Shown one piece after another: positions 1-9,113 of a stretch of 64,000 bases of DNA; within the stretch, counting starts at the first letter, position 1, and each line of letters opens with the position of its first letter. A program made the position numbers and the translations under genes. The stretch comes from Streptomyces sp. NBC_01465 (lineage in GTDB: Bacteria; Actinomycetota; Actinomycetes; Streptomycetales; Streptomycetaceae). Under the pieces are notes generated by a model. It made no database searches. It was not told the DNA's origin and worked only from the letters and a program-made list of their open reading frames with translations. The stretch lies in the NCBI RefSeq assembly GCF_036227325.1, contig NZ_CP109467.1, positions 2,108,001 through 2,172,000 on the forward strand. Reading direction: 5' to 3'.

Positions 1-978
1 GTTGGTGCCCTTGGGGGTCGTGACGTCCGCGCTCAGCGTGCCCTTGGTGCCGTTGGCCGCGATCCGTACGTCCGAGAGCTTGATGTCGAGGCCGTGGGCC
101 TTGTAGACGAACTGGACACTGCCGCCGAAGGACGCGTTGACCGTCTTCTTCGCCGAGTCGGCCGTGGCCTTGGCGAGCGGGAAGTCGAAGCCGTTCGCGT
201 TCTTCTTCACGCCGGAGGCGAGCTTGATCTCGCCGCCGCTGAGGATGTACGTACGGAAGGACTCCTTGACGCCCCAGGACAGCTTGCCGTCCACCACCGT
301 GCCGGGGGCGGTGGTCGGCGTCGCGGAGGCGGTCGCCGAGGGCTTGGTCGTCGGGGTCTTGCTGGGGGCCGGCGGCGTGACCGACGGGGTCGGGGACGGC
401 GTCGTCTCCGGGGCGGGCGCGGTGACCGTGAGCGGGTCGCCCGCCGCGCCGGTGTAGCGGCCGCCGCCACCGAGGGCCGTGTCCGCCTCCGCGGTCAGCT
501 TGGTGGTCATGTTGGTCATCGCGCGGTCGACCGTGACGGAGGCGAACGGGACGTCGTCCTCGGTCTTGCCGCTCTTCGTGACGTCCGCCGTGACGGTGGA
601 GGTGCCGCTGTTGAACTTGAAGTCGGAGAGCTTGACGTCGAAGCCGTGCGCGGTGGAGGTGAACTGCACGCTGCCCTTGAAGGCGAGGGCGACGGCGTGG
701 GTGTCCGTGTCGTACGTGCCCTCACCGGCCGTGAACGTGAACGCCCCGTTGTTCGCGGCCTGTTCGGCGCCGTCCGCGACGGTGACCTTGCCCGCGGCGA
801 TCCCCGTCACATACGTGCGGTAGGACTCCTTGATGCCCCACGTCAGCTTGTAGTCCTTCAGCGGGGCGGGCGCCGCGGCCGCCGGGGTGATCACGAGGGC
901 GGTGGCTCCCAGGGCGGTCGCGGTGGCGACGGCTGCCGCGAGGGCTATGGGACGGCGGCGGCTGCGGTGGGCGGACAT
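1..978 (-). CDS. HtaA-domain heme-binding secreted protein, partial (C-terminus beyond window)
   Basis: The start codon is ATG at 978, with AGGAG about 10 nt upstream; 326 residues are visible before the frame runs off the left edge. Residues 1-36 form a signal peptide (basic, then Ala-rich). Two HtaA-type domains follow (about 40-185 and 228 onward), joined by a Pro/Thr linker (187-225). Each opens with a W-G-hydroxylated/aromatic pattern (LTWGIKESYRTYVTG; LSWGVKESFRTYI). HtaA domains bind heme with Tyr and His; Tyr52/Tyr56 and His111 are candidates here. It lies 43 bp downstream of another HtaA gene and shares the iron-regulated promoter with it. The anchor region is not visible. Confidence 0.85.
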   Translation of the reverse strand, partial: MSAHRSRRRPIALAAAVATATALGATALVITPAAAAPAPLKDYKLTWGIKESYRTYVTGIAAGKVTVADGAEQAANNGAFTFTAGEGTYDTDTHAVALAFKGSVQFTSTAHGFDVKLSDFKFNSGTSTVTADVTKSGKTEDDVPFASVTVDRAMTNMTTKLTAEADTALGGGGRYTGAAGDPLTVTAPAPETTPSPTPSVTPPAPSKTPTTKPSATASATPTTAPGTVVDGKLSWGVKESFRTYILSGGEIKLASGVKKNANGFDFPLAKATADSAKKTVNASFGGSVQFVYKAHGLDIKLSDVRIAANGTKGTLSADVTTPKGTN

Positions 979-1021
979 GGTCAGGGGTCTCCTAGGAAGT
1001 GTCATGACGGGGGGGTGGGTG

Positions 1022-2374
1022 TCAGTTCTGCTGAACGGTGCGGCGCTTGCGCGCCACGAGGATTCCGGCGACGGCTGCGGCCAGGGCCAGCGCGCCGGCG
1101 CCGATCGCGAGGTACGTAGTGGTGGAGGACGAGGAGTCGGCGACCGTGGCCGCGGCCACCGTCTTCGCCTTCGTCTTCGCCTCGGGTGTGGGGGTCGGAT
1201 CGCTGCCCAGGTCCGGGAGGGCGGGCAGCTGGGCCGTCTTGTCGAGGGCCACGGCGAGCGAGAGCGGATCCATGTCCGTGCCCGCCTTGTACATGGACCC
1301 GAAGAGCTTCGCGCCGTCGGCGGTGAGCTTCGTCGGCGCCTCGGTGACGGTCAACAGGCCGTTCTTCGGAGCCAGTTCACCGGCCGCGAAGGTGATCAGC
1401 GGGGTACCGGACGAGGAGAGCGTTCCCGTGCCGCCCTTCACCGCGATGGTGATCTTCGACAGCGTGACGTCGAGGTGTGCGCCCGTGAAGCGGACGGAGC
1501 CGGTGAAGTCTGCGGCCAGGGTCTGCTTCTTCTGGTCGTACGTCCCCTTGCCCTGCGGGAAGCGGAACAGCGCCCCGCCGTCCTGCGCCCCGTCGGCCAG
1601 GGTCCACTTCCCCTGGGCGATGGACCCGGTGACGTACTCGCGGAACGTGCGGCGCACGCCCCAGTCGACGGCGGCGTTCTGGATCGCGCCCGCTGTTGAG
1701 GAAGCCGTGGCCTTGGGGGTGGGCGTCGGCGTCGGCTTCTTGGTGGCCGGGCCCTTCGTGTCCACGGAGAGGCTCACCGGGTCGAGTACCGTACCGGCCG
1801 TGTAGTAACCGGCGAAGGCCTTGGCGCCCTGCGAAGTGAGCGTCGCCGGGATGTTGTTGAGGGCGATCGGGGTGGTGCCGCCCTTCATGTTGATCCCGGA
1901 CACGGCGAGCGCGGCGAGCGGGACCTGGTAGGCCGTGGTGACCTTGCCCGTCCCCTTGGCCTTGCTCGTCATGTCGGCGAAGAGCGTGCCGCTGCCGCCG
2001 GAGATCCGGACGGTCGGGCGGCTGATGGTGAGGTCGAGCTCGTAGGAGCCGTCCGACTTCTTGTGGCCGGTGAAGTGGACGCCTCCGACGAAGGAGGAGC
2101 GGAAGGAGCCGCTGCCCGGGTCGTACGAACCGGTGGCCGACGGGAAGCGGAACTGGCTGCTGCCGATCGTTCCGGCCCCGCCCGTCAGCGCGTAACGGCC
2201 ATTGGCTATCGGCCCGGTGACGTAGGTCTGGAAGGAGGATTTGATCCCCCAGTCGAGCCTGCCGCCCTGCACCGTGCGGTCCGCCGCATGGGCGGCGCCG
2301 GCCGGGAGCAGGGCTCCCAGCATCACCGCGAAGAGCGCGACGGCGAACGCGCGTGCCGATCGAGACGGCAGCAT
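1022..2374 (-). CDS. Membrane-anchored HtaA-domain heme-binding protein
   Basis: 450 aa, ATG start with GGGAGGG upstream. Signal peptide about 1-31. HtaA domain 1 spans about 37-205, a Thr-Pro linker 211-222, and domain 2 about 235-385. A second Pro-rich stalk is followed by a C-terminal transmembrane helix (421-442) and a basic tail ending RKRRTVQQN. No LPXTG motif is seen, so anchoring is by the helix, as in corynebacterial HtaA. The likely role is to capture heme at the cell surface and hand it to the divergently encoded HmuTUV importer. It is the first gene of a two-gene htaA-type operon reading left from the iron box at 2400-2418. Confidence 0.88.
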   Translation of the reverse strand: MLPSRSARAFAVALFAVMLGALLPAGAAHAADRTVQGGRLDWGIKSSFQTYVTGPIANGRYALTGGAGTIGSSQFRFPSATGSYDPGSGSFRSSFVGGVHFTGHKKSDGSYELDLTISRPTVRISGGSGTLFADMTSKAKGTGKVTTAYQVPLAALAVSGINMKGGTTPIALNNIPATLTSQGAKAFAGYYTAGTVLDPVSLSVDTKGPATKKPTPTPTPKATASSTAGAIQNAAVDWGVRRTFREYVTGSIAQGKWTLADGAQDGGALFRFPQGKGTYDQKKQTLAADFTGSVRFTGAHLDVTLSKITIAVKGGTGTLSSSGTPLITFAAGELAPKNGLLTVTEAPTKLTADGAKLFGSMYKAGTDMDPLSLAVALDKTAQLPALPDLGSDPTPTPEAKTKAKTVAAATVADSSSSTTTYLAIGAGALALAAAVAGILVARKRRTVQQN

Positions 2375-2399
2375 CGAATCCCTCCCGGGGGTAGCTAGC

Positions 2400-2418
2400 G
2401 AAGGTAAGGCTAACCTAA
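2400..2418. promoter_or_regulatory. Iron box (DmdR/DtxR-type operator) between htaA-like gene and hmuT
   Basis: This 19-bp site matches the actinobacterial iron-box palindrome TTAGGTTAGGCTAACCTAA at 16 of 19 positions; the right half is perfect. It sits in the divergent region between the HtaA gene (start 2374) and hmuT. Fe-loaded DmdR1 would be expected to repress both directions when iron is sufficient. Confidence 0.85.
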
Positions 2419-2489
2419 GCTATCCCCGACCTGGTCCGGAACCCCTCCGGGCCCAGGAACCTCAACAGAGCGACAGGACGGTGCCCTTC

Positions 2490-3509
2490 GTGCGCACACC
2501 ACGGCTCGCGGGTGCACTTCTCTCCGCACTCGCCCTTGCCCTCGTGGCCACCGGCTGCGGCAGCGGGACGGGCGGCTCCACGGCCGCCGCACCCGCGGCG
2601 AAGGCCGCGACGGCCGACCGCATCGAGCCGCTGGCCGCCACGGTGAAGCCCACGCTCCCGGCCACCGTGCAGTCGGCCGACGGGCATCGGGTCTCGGTCG
2701 CGTCGACCGACCGGATCGTGCCGCTGACCGGCAGCCTCAGCGAGATCGTGTTCACCCTCGGCCTCGGCAAGAACGTCGTCGCCCGCGACATCACCGCCAC
2801 CTTCGAGCAGGCGAAGAGCCTGCCGGTGGTGACCCGCGCGCACGACGTCTCCGCGGAGAGCGTGCTCTCGCTGAAGCCGACGCTGGTCCTGGCGGACACG
2901 ACGACCGGCCCTGCCGAGGCGATCGACCAGATACGCGACGCGGGCATCCCGCTCGTGGTGGTCTCCCCCGCGAAGGGGCTCGGCGACGTGGACCGGCGGA
3001 TCGACACGGTGGCGGCGGCGCTCGGCGTGAAGGCTTCGGGGGATGCGCTGAAGGCGCGTACGGACGAGCGGATCGCGGCGGTGCGGAAGTCGGTCCCGGC
3101 GGAGAAGGACGGGAAGGGCGGGAAGCAGCCGCGGGTGGCCTTCCTGTATCTGCGCGGGTCGGCTTCGGTCTATCTGCTGGGCGGGCGGGACTCGGGGGCG
3201 GCGTCGCTGCTTGAGGCCGCAGGGGCGGTCGACGCGGGCAAGGCGTCGGGCCTGGAGAAGGACTTCACGGCGATCACGAGCGAGGCGCTCGCCAAGGCCG
3301 CTCCGGACGCAATTCTGGTGATGAGCAAGGGACTTGAGTCGGTGGGCGGGATCGACGGACTGGTGAAGATCCCGGGCGTCGCGGAGACGCCCGCGGGGAT
3401 GGACCGGCGGGTCGTGTCGATCGACGACGGGGTGCTGCTGAATTACGGGCCGCGTACCGATGAGGTGCTGAAGTCGCTCGTGGAGCAGTTGTACGGGGAG
3501 AAGAAGTGA
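2490..3509 (+). CDS. hmuT: Heme ABC transporter substrate-binding lipoprotein HmuT
   Basis: About 339 aa. GTG at 2490 was chosen because AGGA lies 11 nt upstream; GTG at 2481 is an alternative. The signal peptide ends in a lipobox (LVATGC, lipidated Cys23). The rest has the two-lobed cluster A-II (BtuF/ChuT) form with the usual PDRIVPLTGSLSEI-like opening, here DRIVPLTGSLSE. It is expected to bind heme outside the membrane and deliver it to HmuUV. The gene overlaps hmuU by 4 bp (GTGA), so translation is coupled. It is probably repressed by DmdR through the iron box about 70 bp upstream. Confidence 0.9.
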   Translation: MRTPRLAGALLSALALALVATGCGSGTGGSTAAAPAAKAATADRIEPLAATVKPTLPATVQSADGHRVSVASTDRIVPLTGSLSEIVFTLGLGKNVVARDITATFEQAKSLPVVTRAHDVSAESVLSLKPTLVLADTTTGPAEAIDQIRDAGIPLVVVSPAKGLGDVDRRIDTVAAALGVKASGDALKARTDERIAAVRKSVPAEKDGKGGKQPRVAFLYLRGSASVYLLGGRDSGAASLLEAAGAVDAGKASGLEKDFTAITSEALAKAAPDAILVMSKGLESVGGIDGLVKIPGVAETPAGMDRRVVSIDDGVLLNYGPRTDEVLKSLVEQLYGEKK

Positions 3510-4606
3510 CGGCGGCTCCGGAGGCGCCCGTTCAGGAGGCCGCCCCGAAGGAGGCCCCCGCGCTGCCGCCGACCCGGCGGCGCTCCCCCGCGTATCTGCT
3601 GACCGCCGGACTGCTGGGTGCGCTGGTCGTGCTCTGTCTGGTGTCGGCCGGGGTCGGGGCGTACGACATTCCGCTGGGGGATGTCGTCGGGTCCGTACTG
3701 CACCGGATCGGTCTGGGCGGTGGGGAGTTGGACCGCGTCGGCGAGAGCGTCCTGTGGAACGTACGGCTGCCGCGGGTGGTGCTCGCGCTGCTGGTGGGGG
3801 GATCGCTGGGGTGTGCGGGGGCGCTGATGCAGGGGGTGTTCGGCAACCCGCTCGCGGAGCCCGGGGTCATCGGGATCTCGTCCGGGGCGGCGGTCGGGGC
3901 GGTCGGGGCGATCGCGCTGGGGCTGAACTTCTTCGGGAACTGGACGATTACGGCGTGCGCGTTCGTGGCCGGGCTGGTGACGGTGCTGGTTGTTTATGTG
4001 CTGTCGCGGTCGGGGGGCCGGACGGAGGTGGTGACGCTGATCCTCACCGGGATCGCGGTCAACGCGTTCGCGGGGGCGCTGATCGGGCTCTTCATCTTCT
4101 TCGCGGACAACGCGCAGATCAGCCAGATCACGTTCTGGCAGCTGGGGTCGCTGGCGCAGGCGACGTGGCCGAAGGTGCTGGCGGTGCTGCCATGTGCGGT
4201 GGTGGGGCTGGGAGTTGCGCCCTTCTTCGCGCGGAAGCTGGACCTGCTGGCGCTGGGCGAGCGGCCTGCGCGGCACCTGGGGGTGGATGTGGAGCGGCTG
4301 CGGGTGGTGCTGGTGCTGGTGGTCGCGCTGCTGACCGCGGCGGCGGTTGCGGTGGCGGGGATCATCACGTTCGTGGGGCTGCTGGTGCCGCACCTGCTAC
4401 GGATGGCGAACGGGCCGGGGCATCGGTTTCTGGTGCCAGCGAGTGCGTTGGGTGGGGCGGTGGTGCTGGTTGCGGGGGATCTTGCGGCACGGACTGTGGC
4501 TGCGCCGGCGGAGTTGCCGTTGGGGGTGCTGACTGCGTTGTTCGGGAGCCCGTTCTTCTTCTGGCTTCTGCGGAGGACGCGGCAGCGGCAAGGGGGCTGG
4601 GCGTAG
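3506..4606 (+). CDS. hmuU: Heme ABC transporter permease HmuU (FecCD family)
   Basis: 366 aa with a GTG start inside the hmuT stop. A Pro-rich cytoplasmic N-terminus is followed by about 9-10 hydrophobic helices typical of FecCD/BtuC permeases. Visible family features are LPRVVLALLVGGSLGCAGA, the GNPLAEPGVIGISSGA segment and the C-terminal GLLVPHLLR stretch that contacts the ATPase. The length is normal. It should form a dimer as the heme channel with HmuT and HmuV. Codons in the 3' half are unusually rich in GG-runs (gtggggctg repeats), but the frame stays open. Confidence 0.92.
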   Translation: MTAAPEAPVQEAAPKEAPALPPTRRRSPAYLLTAGLLGALVVLCLVSAGVGAYDIPLGDVVGSVLHRIGLGGGELDRVGESVLWNVRLPRVVLALLVGGSLGCAGALMQGVFGNPLAEPGVIGISSGAAVGAVGAIALGLNFFGNWTITACAFVAGLVTVLVVYVLSRSGGRTEVVTLILTGIAVNAFAGALIGLFIFFADNAQISQITFWQLGSLAQATWPKVLAVLPCAVVGLGVAPFFARKLDLLALGERPARHLGVDVERLRVVLVLVVALLTAAAVAVAGIITFVGLLVPHLLRMANGPGHRFLVPASALGGAVVLVAGDLAARTVAAPAELPLGVLTALFGSPFFFWLLRRTRQRQGGWA

Positions 4607-4669
4607 GGGCTTTCCCCGATCCCGCCCCTGGCCCACCCATCAACCACCCCACACCGAAGGCAGAGTCAC

Positions 4670-5512
4670 GTGATCAAAACCCTCCTCAGCGGCCGGACCC
4701 GCACCCTCCCCACCCCCTCCCCACCCGGCACCCCCCTCGCCGAAGCCAAAGCCCTCCACCTCCGGCTCGGCAGCCGGAACGTCCTCGCCGACGTACACCT
4801 CACCGTCCGCGCCGGCGAACTCCTCACCCTCGTAGGCCCCAACGGCGCAGGAAAATCAACCCTGTTGGCAGCAATCGCCGGCGACCTCACCCCCACCACC
4901 GGCGAAGTCCGCGTGCACGGCCAGAACGTCACCACCTGGCCCGCCCCCGACCTCGCCCTCCGCCGCGCCGTCCTCCCCCAGGACGCCGCCCTCTCCTTCC
5001 CCTTCCCCGTCGAAGACGTCGTACGGATGGGCCGCGCCCCCTGGGCCGGCACCGACCGCGAGGACGAGGACGACGACGCCGTGGCGGAAGCCATGGCCGC
5101 GACGGAGGTGGAGACATTCGCCTCCCGCCCCTTCTCCGCCCTCTCGGGCGGCGAGCGCGCCCGGGTCGCCCTCGCCCGCGTACTCGCCCAGCGCGCCCCC
5201 CTGTTGCTGCTCGACGAGCCCACCGCCGCCCTCGACCTCCGCCACCAGGAGCTCGTGATGCGCATCTGCCGGGAGCGGGCCGCCGCCGGGGACGCCGTCG
5301 TCGTCGTCCTCCATGACCTGGGTCTCGCCGCCGCCTACGCCGACCGCGTCGCCGTACTCGAAGCCGGCCGGATCGCCGTCGCGGGCCCCCCGCGCGAGGT
5401 CTTCACCGAGGAGCTCCTCAGCCGTGTCTACCGGCAGCCCGTCGACGTGTTCCCACACCCCGAATCCGGCGTTCCGCTCATCGTCCCCCGCCGCCGCTTG
5501 ACCACTACTTGA
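4670..5512 (+). CDS. hmuV: Heme ABC transporter ATP-binding protein HmuV
   Basis: 280 aa with a GTG start (AAGG about 10 nt upstream). Walker A GPNGAGKST (56-64), Q-loop Gln104, signature LSGGE (158-162), Walker B LLLLDE (178-183) and the switch His215 are all present, so the ATPase looks functional. It energises heme import through HmuU. A 63-bp gap separates it from hmuU with no clear terminator, so it is probably co-transcribed. The FEPCD/HmuV-type signature and gene order support heme rather than siderophore import, but the substrate cannot be proven from sequence. Confidence 0.92.
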   Translation: MIKTLLSGRTRTLPTPSPPGTPLAEAKALHLRLGSRNVLADVHLTVRAGELLTLVGPNGAGKSTLLAAIAGDLTPTTGEVRVHGQNVTTWPAPDLALRRAVLPQDAALSFPFPVEDVVRMGRAPWAGTDREDEDDDAVAEAMAATEVETFASRPFSALSGGERARVALARVLAQRAPLLLLDEPTAALDLRHQELVMRICRERAAAGDAVVVVLHDLGLAAAYADRVAVLEAGRIAVAGPPREVFTEELLSRVYRQPVDVFPHPESGVPLIVPRRRLTTT

Positions 5513-5592
5513 CCTTCCAATGAGTCAGCTGTGACAGACCCGTGATCGCGGTACGAGAGTGAGAGCTGAATCACTGTCCCGGTGGGTATCGG

Positions 5593-5626
5593 TGAGGTAA
5601 GCCTCGGTTAAGTTAGGTCCGCCTCA
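5593..5626. promoter_or_regulatory. Two overlapping degenerate iron boxes upstream of efeO
   Basis: Two 19-bp windows resemble the DmdR/DtxR box: 5593-5611 (12 of 19) and 5608-5626 (13 of 19, with TTAAGTTAGG on the left). They overlap by 4 bp, 42-75 bp before the efeO start. Overlapping boxes are known in DtxR-type regulation. Each is individually weak. Confidence 0.6.
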
Positions 5627-5667
5627 CTCGACCATTCACGACCCATTCACCCAAGCGTGGAGCCCGT

Positions 5668-6813
5668 ATGCGACCCGTCCGCCTCTCCGTCGTCACCGCC
5701 GCCACCGCCGTGGCCGCCCTGACCGCCGTCACCGGTTGCGCCGAGAAGAGCGATGCCAAGGCCGGCAGCGACGGCGCCGTGCAGGTGACCGCGACCGACA
5801 CCGCCTGCAAGGTCTCCAAGACCGAACTCCCCGCCGGGCACGTGCAGTTGGCGGTCGAGAACAAGGGCTCCAAGGTCACCGAGGTCTACCTCCTCTTCCC
5901 CGACGACCGCATCGTCGCCGAGCGCGAGAACATCGGCCCCGGCCTCAAGCAGACCGTCACCGCCGAGGTGAAGGCCGGCAGCTACGAGATCGCGTGCAAG
6001 CCGGGCATGAAGGGCGACGGCATCCGCCAGAAGATCACCGTCACCGGTGGCGGCGCGACGGCCAAGCGGAACCCGAAGCTGGACACCGCGGTCGCCGCGT
6101 ACCGCAAGTACGCGCAGGAGCAGGCCGACGCGACGATCCCCAAGGTGAAGGTCTTCACCGACGCGGTCCGCAACGGTGACCTGGAGGCGGCCAAGAAGGC
6201 GTTCGCCCCCTCGCGTCTGGGCTGGGAGCGCACCGAGCCGGTCGCCGAGTCCTTCGGGGACATCGACCCCAAGACGGACGTACGCGCCGACGGCCTGGAG
6301 CCCGGCCAGAAGTGGACCGGCTGGCACCGCCTGGAGAAGGCGCTCTGGCAGGACAAGAAGATCGGCGCCACCGAGAAGACCCTCGCCACCCAGCTCGACA
6401 CCGATCTGGCCGACTGGCAGAAGCGCGTGGGCACCGCCGAGATCACCGCGACGTCCATGGCCAACGGCGCCAAGGAGCTGCTCGACGAGGTCGCCACCGG
6501 CAAGGTCACCGGTGAGGAGGACCGCTACAGCCACACCGACCTCTCGGACTTCAAGGCCAACGTCGAGGGCGCCCAGCAGGCGTACGAGCTGCTGAAGCCG
6601 GTCGCCTCCAAGAACGACGCGGCGCTCACCAAGGAGCTGGACACCCAGTTCGCGGCGATCGCCACCGTGCTCGACAAGTACCGCTCGGACAAGACCTCCT
6701 ACGACTTCGTCAGTTACGACAAGGTCACCAAGGGGCAGCGCAAGGAGCTCTCGGACGCGGTCAACGCGCTCGCGGAGCCCCTGTCCAAGCTCGCCGCGGC
6801 CGTCGTCAAGTAG
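5668..6813 (+). CDS. efeO: Iron uptake system lipoprotein EfeO (cupredoxin plus M75 domain)
   Basis: 381 aa. The signal peptide ends TAVTGC (Cys24), so this is a lipoprotein. The N-terminal cupredoxin-like domain (about 35-128) keeps the C-x3-M element (Cys110, Met114). The M75 (imelysin-like) domain has HRLE (His220-Glu223), the metal-binding HXXE of EfeO/EfeM. It is thought to bind ferrous/ferric iron or copper outside the membrane and feed EfeU. It is followed at 34 bp by efeB and then efeU, the classical EfeUOB set in the order O-B-U. Iron boxes lie just upstream. Confidence 0.93.
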   Translation: MRPVRLSVVTAATAVAALTAVTGCAEKSDAKAGSDGAVQVTATDTACKVSKTELPAGHVQLAVENKGSKVTEVYLLFPDDRIVAERENIGPGLKQTVTAEVKAGSYEIACKPGMKGDGIRQKITVTGGGATAKRNPKLDTAVAAYRKYAQEQADATIPKVKVFTDAVRNGDLEAAKKAFAPSRLGWERTEPVAESFGDIDPKTDVRADGLEPGQKWTGWHRLEKALWQDKKIGATEKTLATQLDTDLADWQKRVGTAEITATSMANGAKELLDEVATGKVTGEEDRYSHTDLSDFKANVEGAQQAYELLKPVASKNDAALTKELDTQFAAIATVLDKYRSDKTSYDFVSYDKVTKGQRKELSDAVNALAEPLSKLAAAVVK

Positions 6814-6847
6814 CGGGACCAGGCACGAGAGCAGGAGAGAACTGGAT

Positions 6848-8116
6848 ATGAGCGAAGAGACCACGGCCCCCAACTCCACTGCGCCTTCCCGGCGTTCACT
6901 CATCGGCTGGGGCGGCGCGGGCCTGGCGCTCGGCGCCGTCGCAGCCGGTGGCACGGTCGCGGCCGTCCGTACGGGCAACGATGCCGTGCCCGTCGCCGAC
7001 AGCGGTGCCGCCGTGCCCTTCCACGGCGCGCACCAGGCCGGGATAGCCACCGCGGTCCAGGACCGGCTGCACTTCGCCGCGTTCGACGTGACGACCACGG
7101 ACCGCTCCGAGCTCATCCAGCTCCTCAAGGACTGGACCGCCGCGGCCGCCCTGATGACGGCCGGGCGTCCGGTCGGAGAGGGCGCGTACGGCGGTCTCGC
7201 CGAGGCCCCGCCGGACGACACCGGTGAGGCGCTGGGCCTCAAGCCGTCGCGCCTCACCCTCACCATCGGCTTCGGCGCCTCGCTCTTCGCCAAGGACCGC
7301 TTCGGGCTCGAGGGCAAGCGGCCCGACGCGCTCGTCGACATCGAGAAGTTCCCCGGGGACAACCTCGACGCCTCCCGCTCGGGCGGCGACCTGTGCGTCC
7401 AGGCCTGCGCAGACGACCCGCAGGTCGCCGTGCACGCCATCCGCAATCTCGCCCGTATCGGCATGGGCAAGACGGGCATCCGCTGGTCGCAGCTGGGCTT
7501 CGGCAAGACGTCGTCGACGACGCCCGACGCCCAGACCCCGCGCAACATGATGGGCTTCAAGGACGGCACCCGGAACATCGCCGGGACCGACGCCGCCGCC
7601 CTCGCCGAGCACGTCTGGGTCGGCGAGAAGGACGGTGCGAAGGACGGCTCCACCTGGATGACGGGCGGCTCGTACCTGATGGCCCGGCGCATCCGGATGC
7701 ACATCGAGACCTGGGACCGCACCTCGCTCCAGGAGCAGGAGGACGTCTTCGGCCGCGACAAGGGCGAGGGCGCACCGGTCGGCAAGGCCAAGGAGCGCGA
7801 CGAGCCGTTCCTGAAGGCGATGAAGCCGACCGCGCACGTACGCCTCGCGCACCCGGACTCCAACCACGGCATCAAGATCCTGCGCCGCGGCTACTCCTTC
7901 ACCGACGGTACGGACGGACTCGGCCGCCTGGACGCGGGGCTGTTCTTCCTCGCGTACCAGCGCGACGTCCGCAAGGGGTTCATTCCGCTGCAGCGGTCCC
8001 TGGCGCGCCACGACGCGCTCAACGAGTACATCCAGCACGTGGGTTCGGCGCTCTTCGCCGTCCCGCCGGGCGTCCGCGACAAGGGCGACTGGTGGGGCCG
8101 GGCGCTGTTCTCGTAA
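6848..8116 (+). CDS. efeB: Deferrochelatase/Dyp-type peroxidase EfeB
   Basis: 422 aa. The twin-arginine signal (SRRSLIGWGGAGLALGA, about 14-30) indicates export of a folded heme enzyme. The Dyp motif GFKDG (236-240, catalytic Asp239) and the likely proximal heme ligand His330 (TAHVRLAHP) are present, as is the ETWDR element near 288-291. EfeB is described as oxidising ferrous iron for EfeU and, in some reports, extracting iron from heme. Proximity to a heme importer makes both roles plausible. The start is supported by an upstream GGAGAG. Confidence 0.93.
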   Translation: MSEETTAPNSTAPSRRSLIGWGGAGLALGAVAAGGTVAAVRTGNDAVPVADSGAAVPFHGAHQAGIATAVQDRLHFAAFDVTTTDRSELIQLLKDWTAAAALMTAGRPVGEGAYGGLAEAPPDDTGEALGLKPSRLTLTIGFGASLFAKDRFGLEGKRPDALVDIEKFPGDNLDASRSGGDLCVQACADDPQVAVHAIRNLARIGMGKTGIRWSQLGFGKTSSTTPDAQTPRNMMGFKDGTRNIAGTDAAALAEHVWVGEKDGAKDGSTWMTGGSYLMARRIRMHIETWDRTSLQEQEDVFGRDKGEGAPVGKAKERDEPFLKAMKPTAHVRLAHPDSNHGIKILRRGYSFTDGTDGLGRLDAGLFFLAYQRDVRKGFIPLQRSLARHDALNEYIQHVGSALFAVPPGVRDKGDWWGRALFS

Positions 8117-8153
8117 TCCGGTATCCGGTCCAGTTCAAGAGGAAGGAACCGAC

Positions 8154-9113
8154 GTGTTCGGCAACTATCTGACCGGTCTGCGCGAGGGCCTCGAAGCCTC
8201 GCTGATCGTCTGCATCCTGATCGCCTACCTGGTGAAGACGGGCCGGCGCGACGCGCTGCGCCCGGTCTGGATCGGCATCGGGGCCGCCGTCGCGCTCGCG
8301 TTCGGTTTCGGCTTCGCGCTCGAATACGGCTCGCAGGAGCTGACATTCAAGGCGCAGGAAGCGCTCGGCGGTTCGCTGTCGATCATCGCGGTGGGCCTGG
8401 TGACGTGGATGGTCTTCTGGATGCGGCGCACCGCGCGGCACCTGAAGGCCGAGCTGCAGGGCAAGCTGGACGCGGCGCTGCAGATGGGCACGGGCGCGCT
8501 CGTCGTCACGGCGTTCCTCTCGGTGGGCCGTGAGGGCCTGGAGACGGCGCTGTTCATCTGGGCATCGGTGCACACCTCGCAGACCGGCACCTCGCAGCCG
8601 CTGATCGGGGCACTGCTCGGCATCGCCACGTCGGTGGTCCTGGGCTGGCTGTTCTACCGGGGCGCGGTCCGTATCAACCTGGCGAAGTTCTTCACCTGGA
8701 CCGGCGCCATGCTGGTCGTCGTGGCCGCGGGCGTGCTCGCGTACGGCGTCCACGACCTGCAGGAGGCCGACTTCATTCCGGGTCTGCAGAGCCTCGCGTT
8801 CGACATCAGCGCGCAGATTCCGCCGGACAGTTGGTACGGCACCCTGCTCAAGGGCGTCTTCAACTTCCAGCCGGATCCGACCGTGCTTCAGGTCACGGTG
8901 TGGGCGCTGTATCTGATCCCCACACTCTTCGTGTTCTTCGCCCCGGTAGGGTTCGCGAAGTCGGTGGGAACGAAGGGGCAGAAGGCAGCACATGAGCAGG
9001 CTGAGTCGGCTGGCGGCGGGGATCACAACGACGGCACTGGTGTCGCTGACGGCGAGCGGGTGCATGACGGTGCACGGCGAGCTGGAAGTCGTACCGTCGG
9101 CGACGAAGGCTGA
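8154..9113 (+). CDS. efeU: High-affinity iron permease EfeU (Ftr1 family) with an extended C-terminal tail
   Basis: 319 aa; GTG start after AGGAAGG. The two Ftr1 iron motifs REGLE are at 10-14 and 126-130. About seven membrane helices end near residue 268 (PTLFVFFAPVG). The last 40 residues are hydrophilic and lie entirely in a 122-nt overlap with the next gene, which makes this about 30-40 residues longer than usual EfeU proteins. The tail may be a non-conserved extension caused by loss of an earlier stop. The permease core looks intact. Confidence 0.9.
   Translation: MFGNYLTGLREGLEASLIVCILIAYLVKTGRRDALRPVWIGIGAAVALAFGFGFALEYGSQELTFKAQEALGGSLSIIAVGLVTWMVFWMRRTARHLKAELQGKLDAALQMGTGALVVTAFLSVGREGLETALFIWASVHTSQTGTSQPLIGALLGIATSVVLGWLFYRGAVRINLAKFFTWTGAMLVVVAAGVLAYGVHDLQEADFIPGLQSLAFDISAQIPPDSWYGTLLKGVFNFQPDPTVLQVTVWALYLIPTLFVFFAPVGFAKSVGTKGQKAAHEQAESAGGGDHNDGTGVADGERVHDGARRAGSRTVGDEG

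Noticed and set aside
5647..7875. A 742-codon minus-strand open frame
   Set aside because: It is antisense to efeO and efeB, which have complete motifs.
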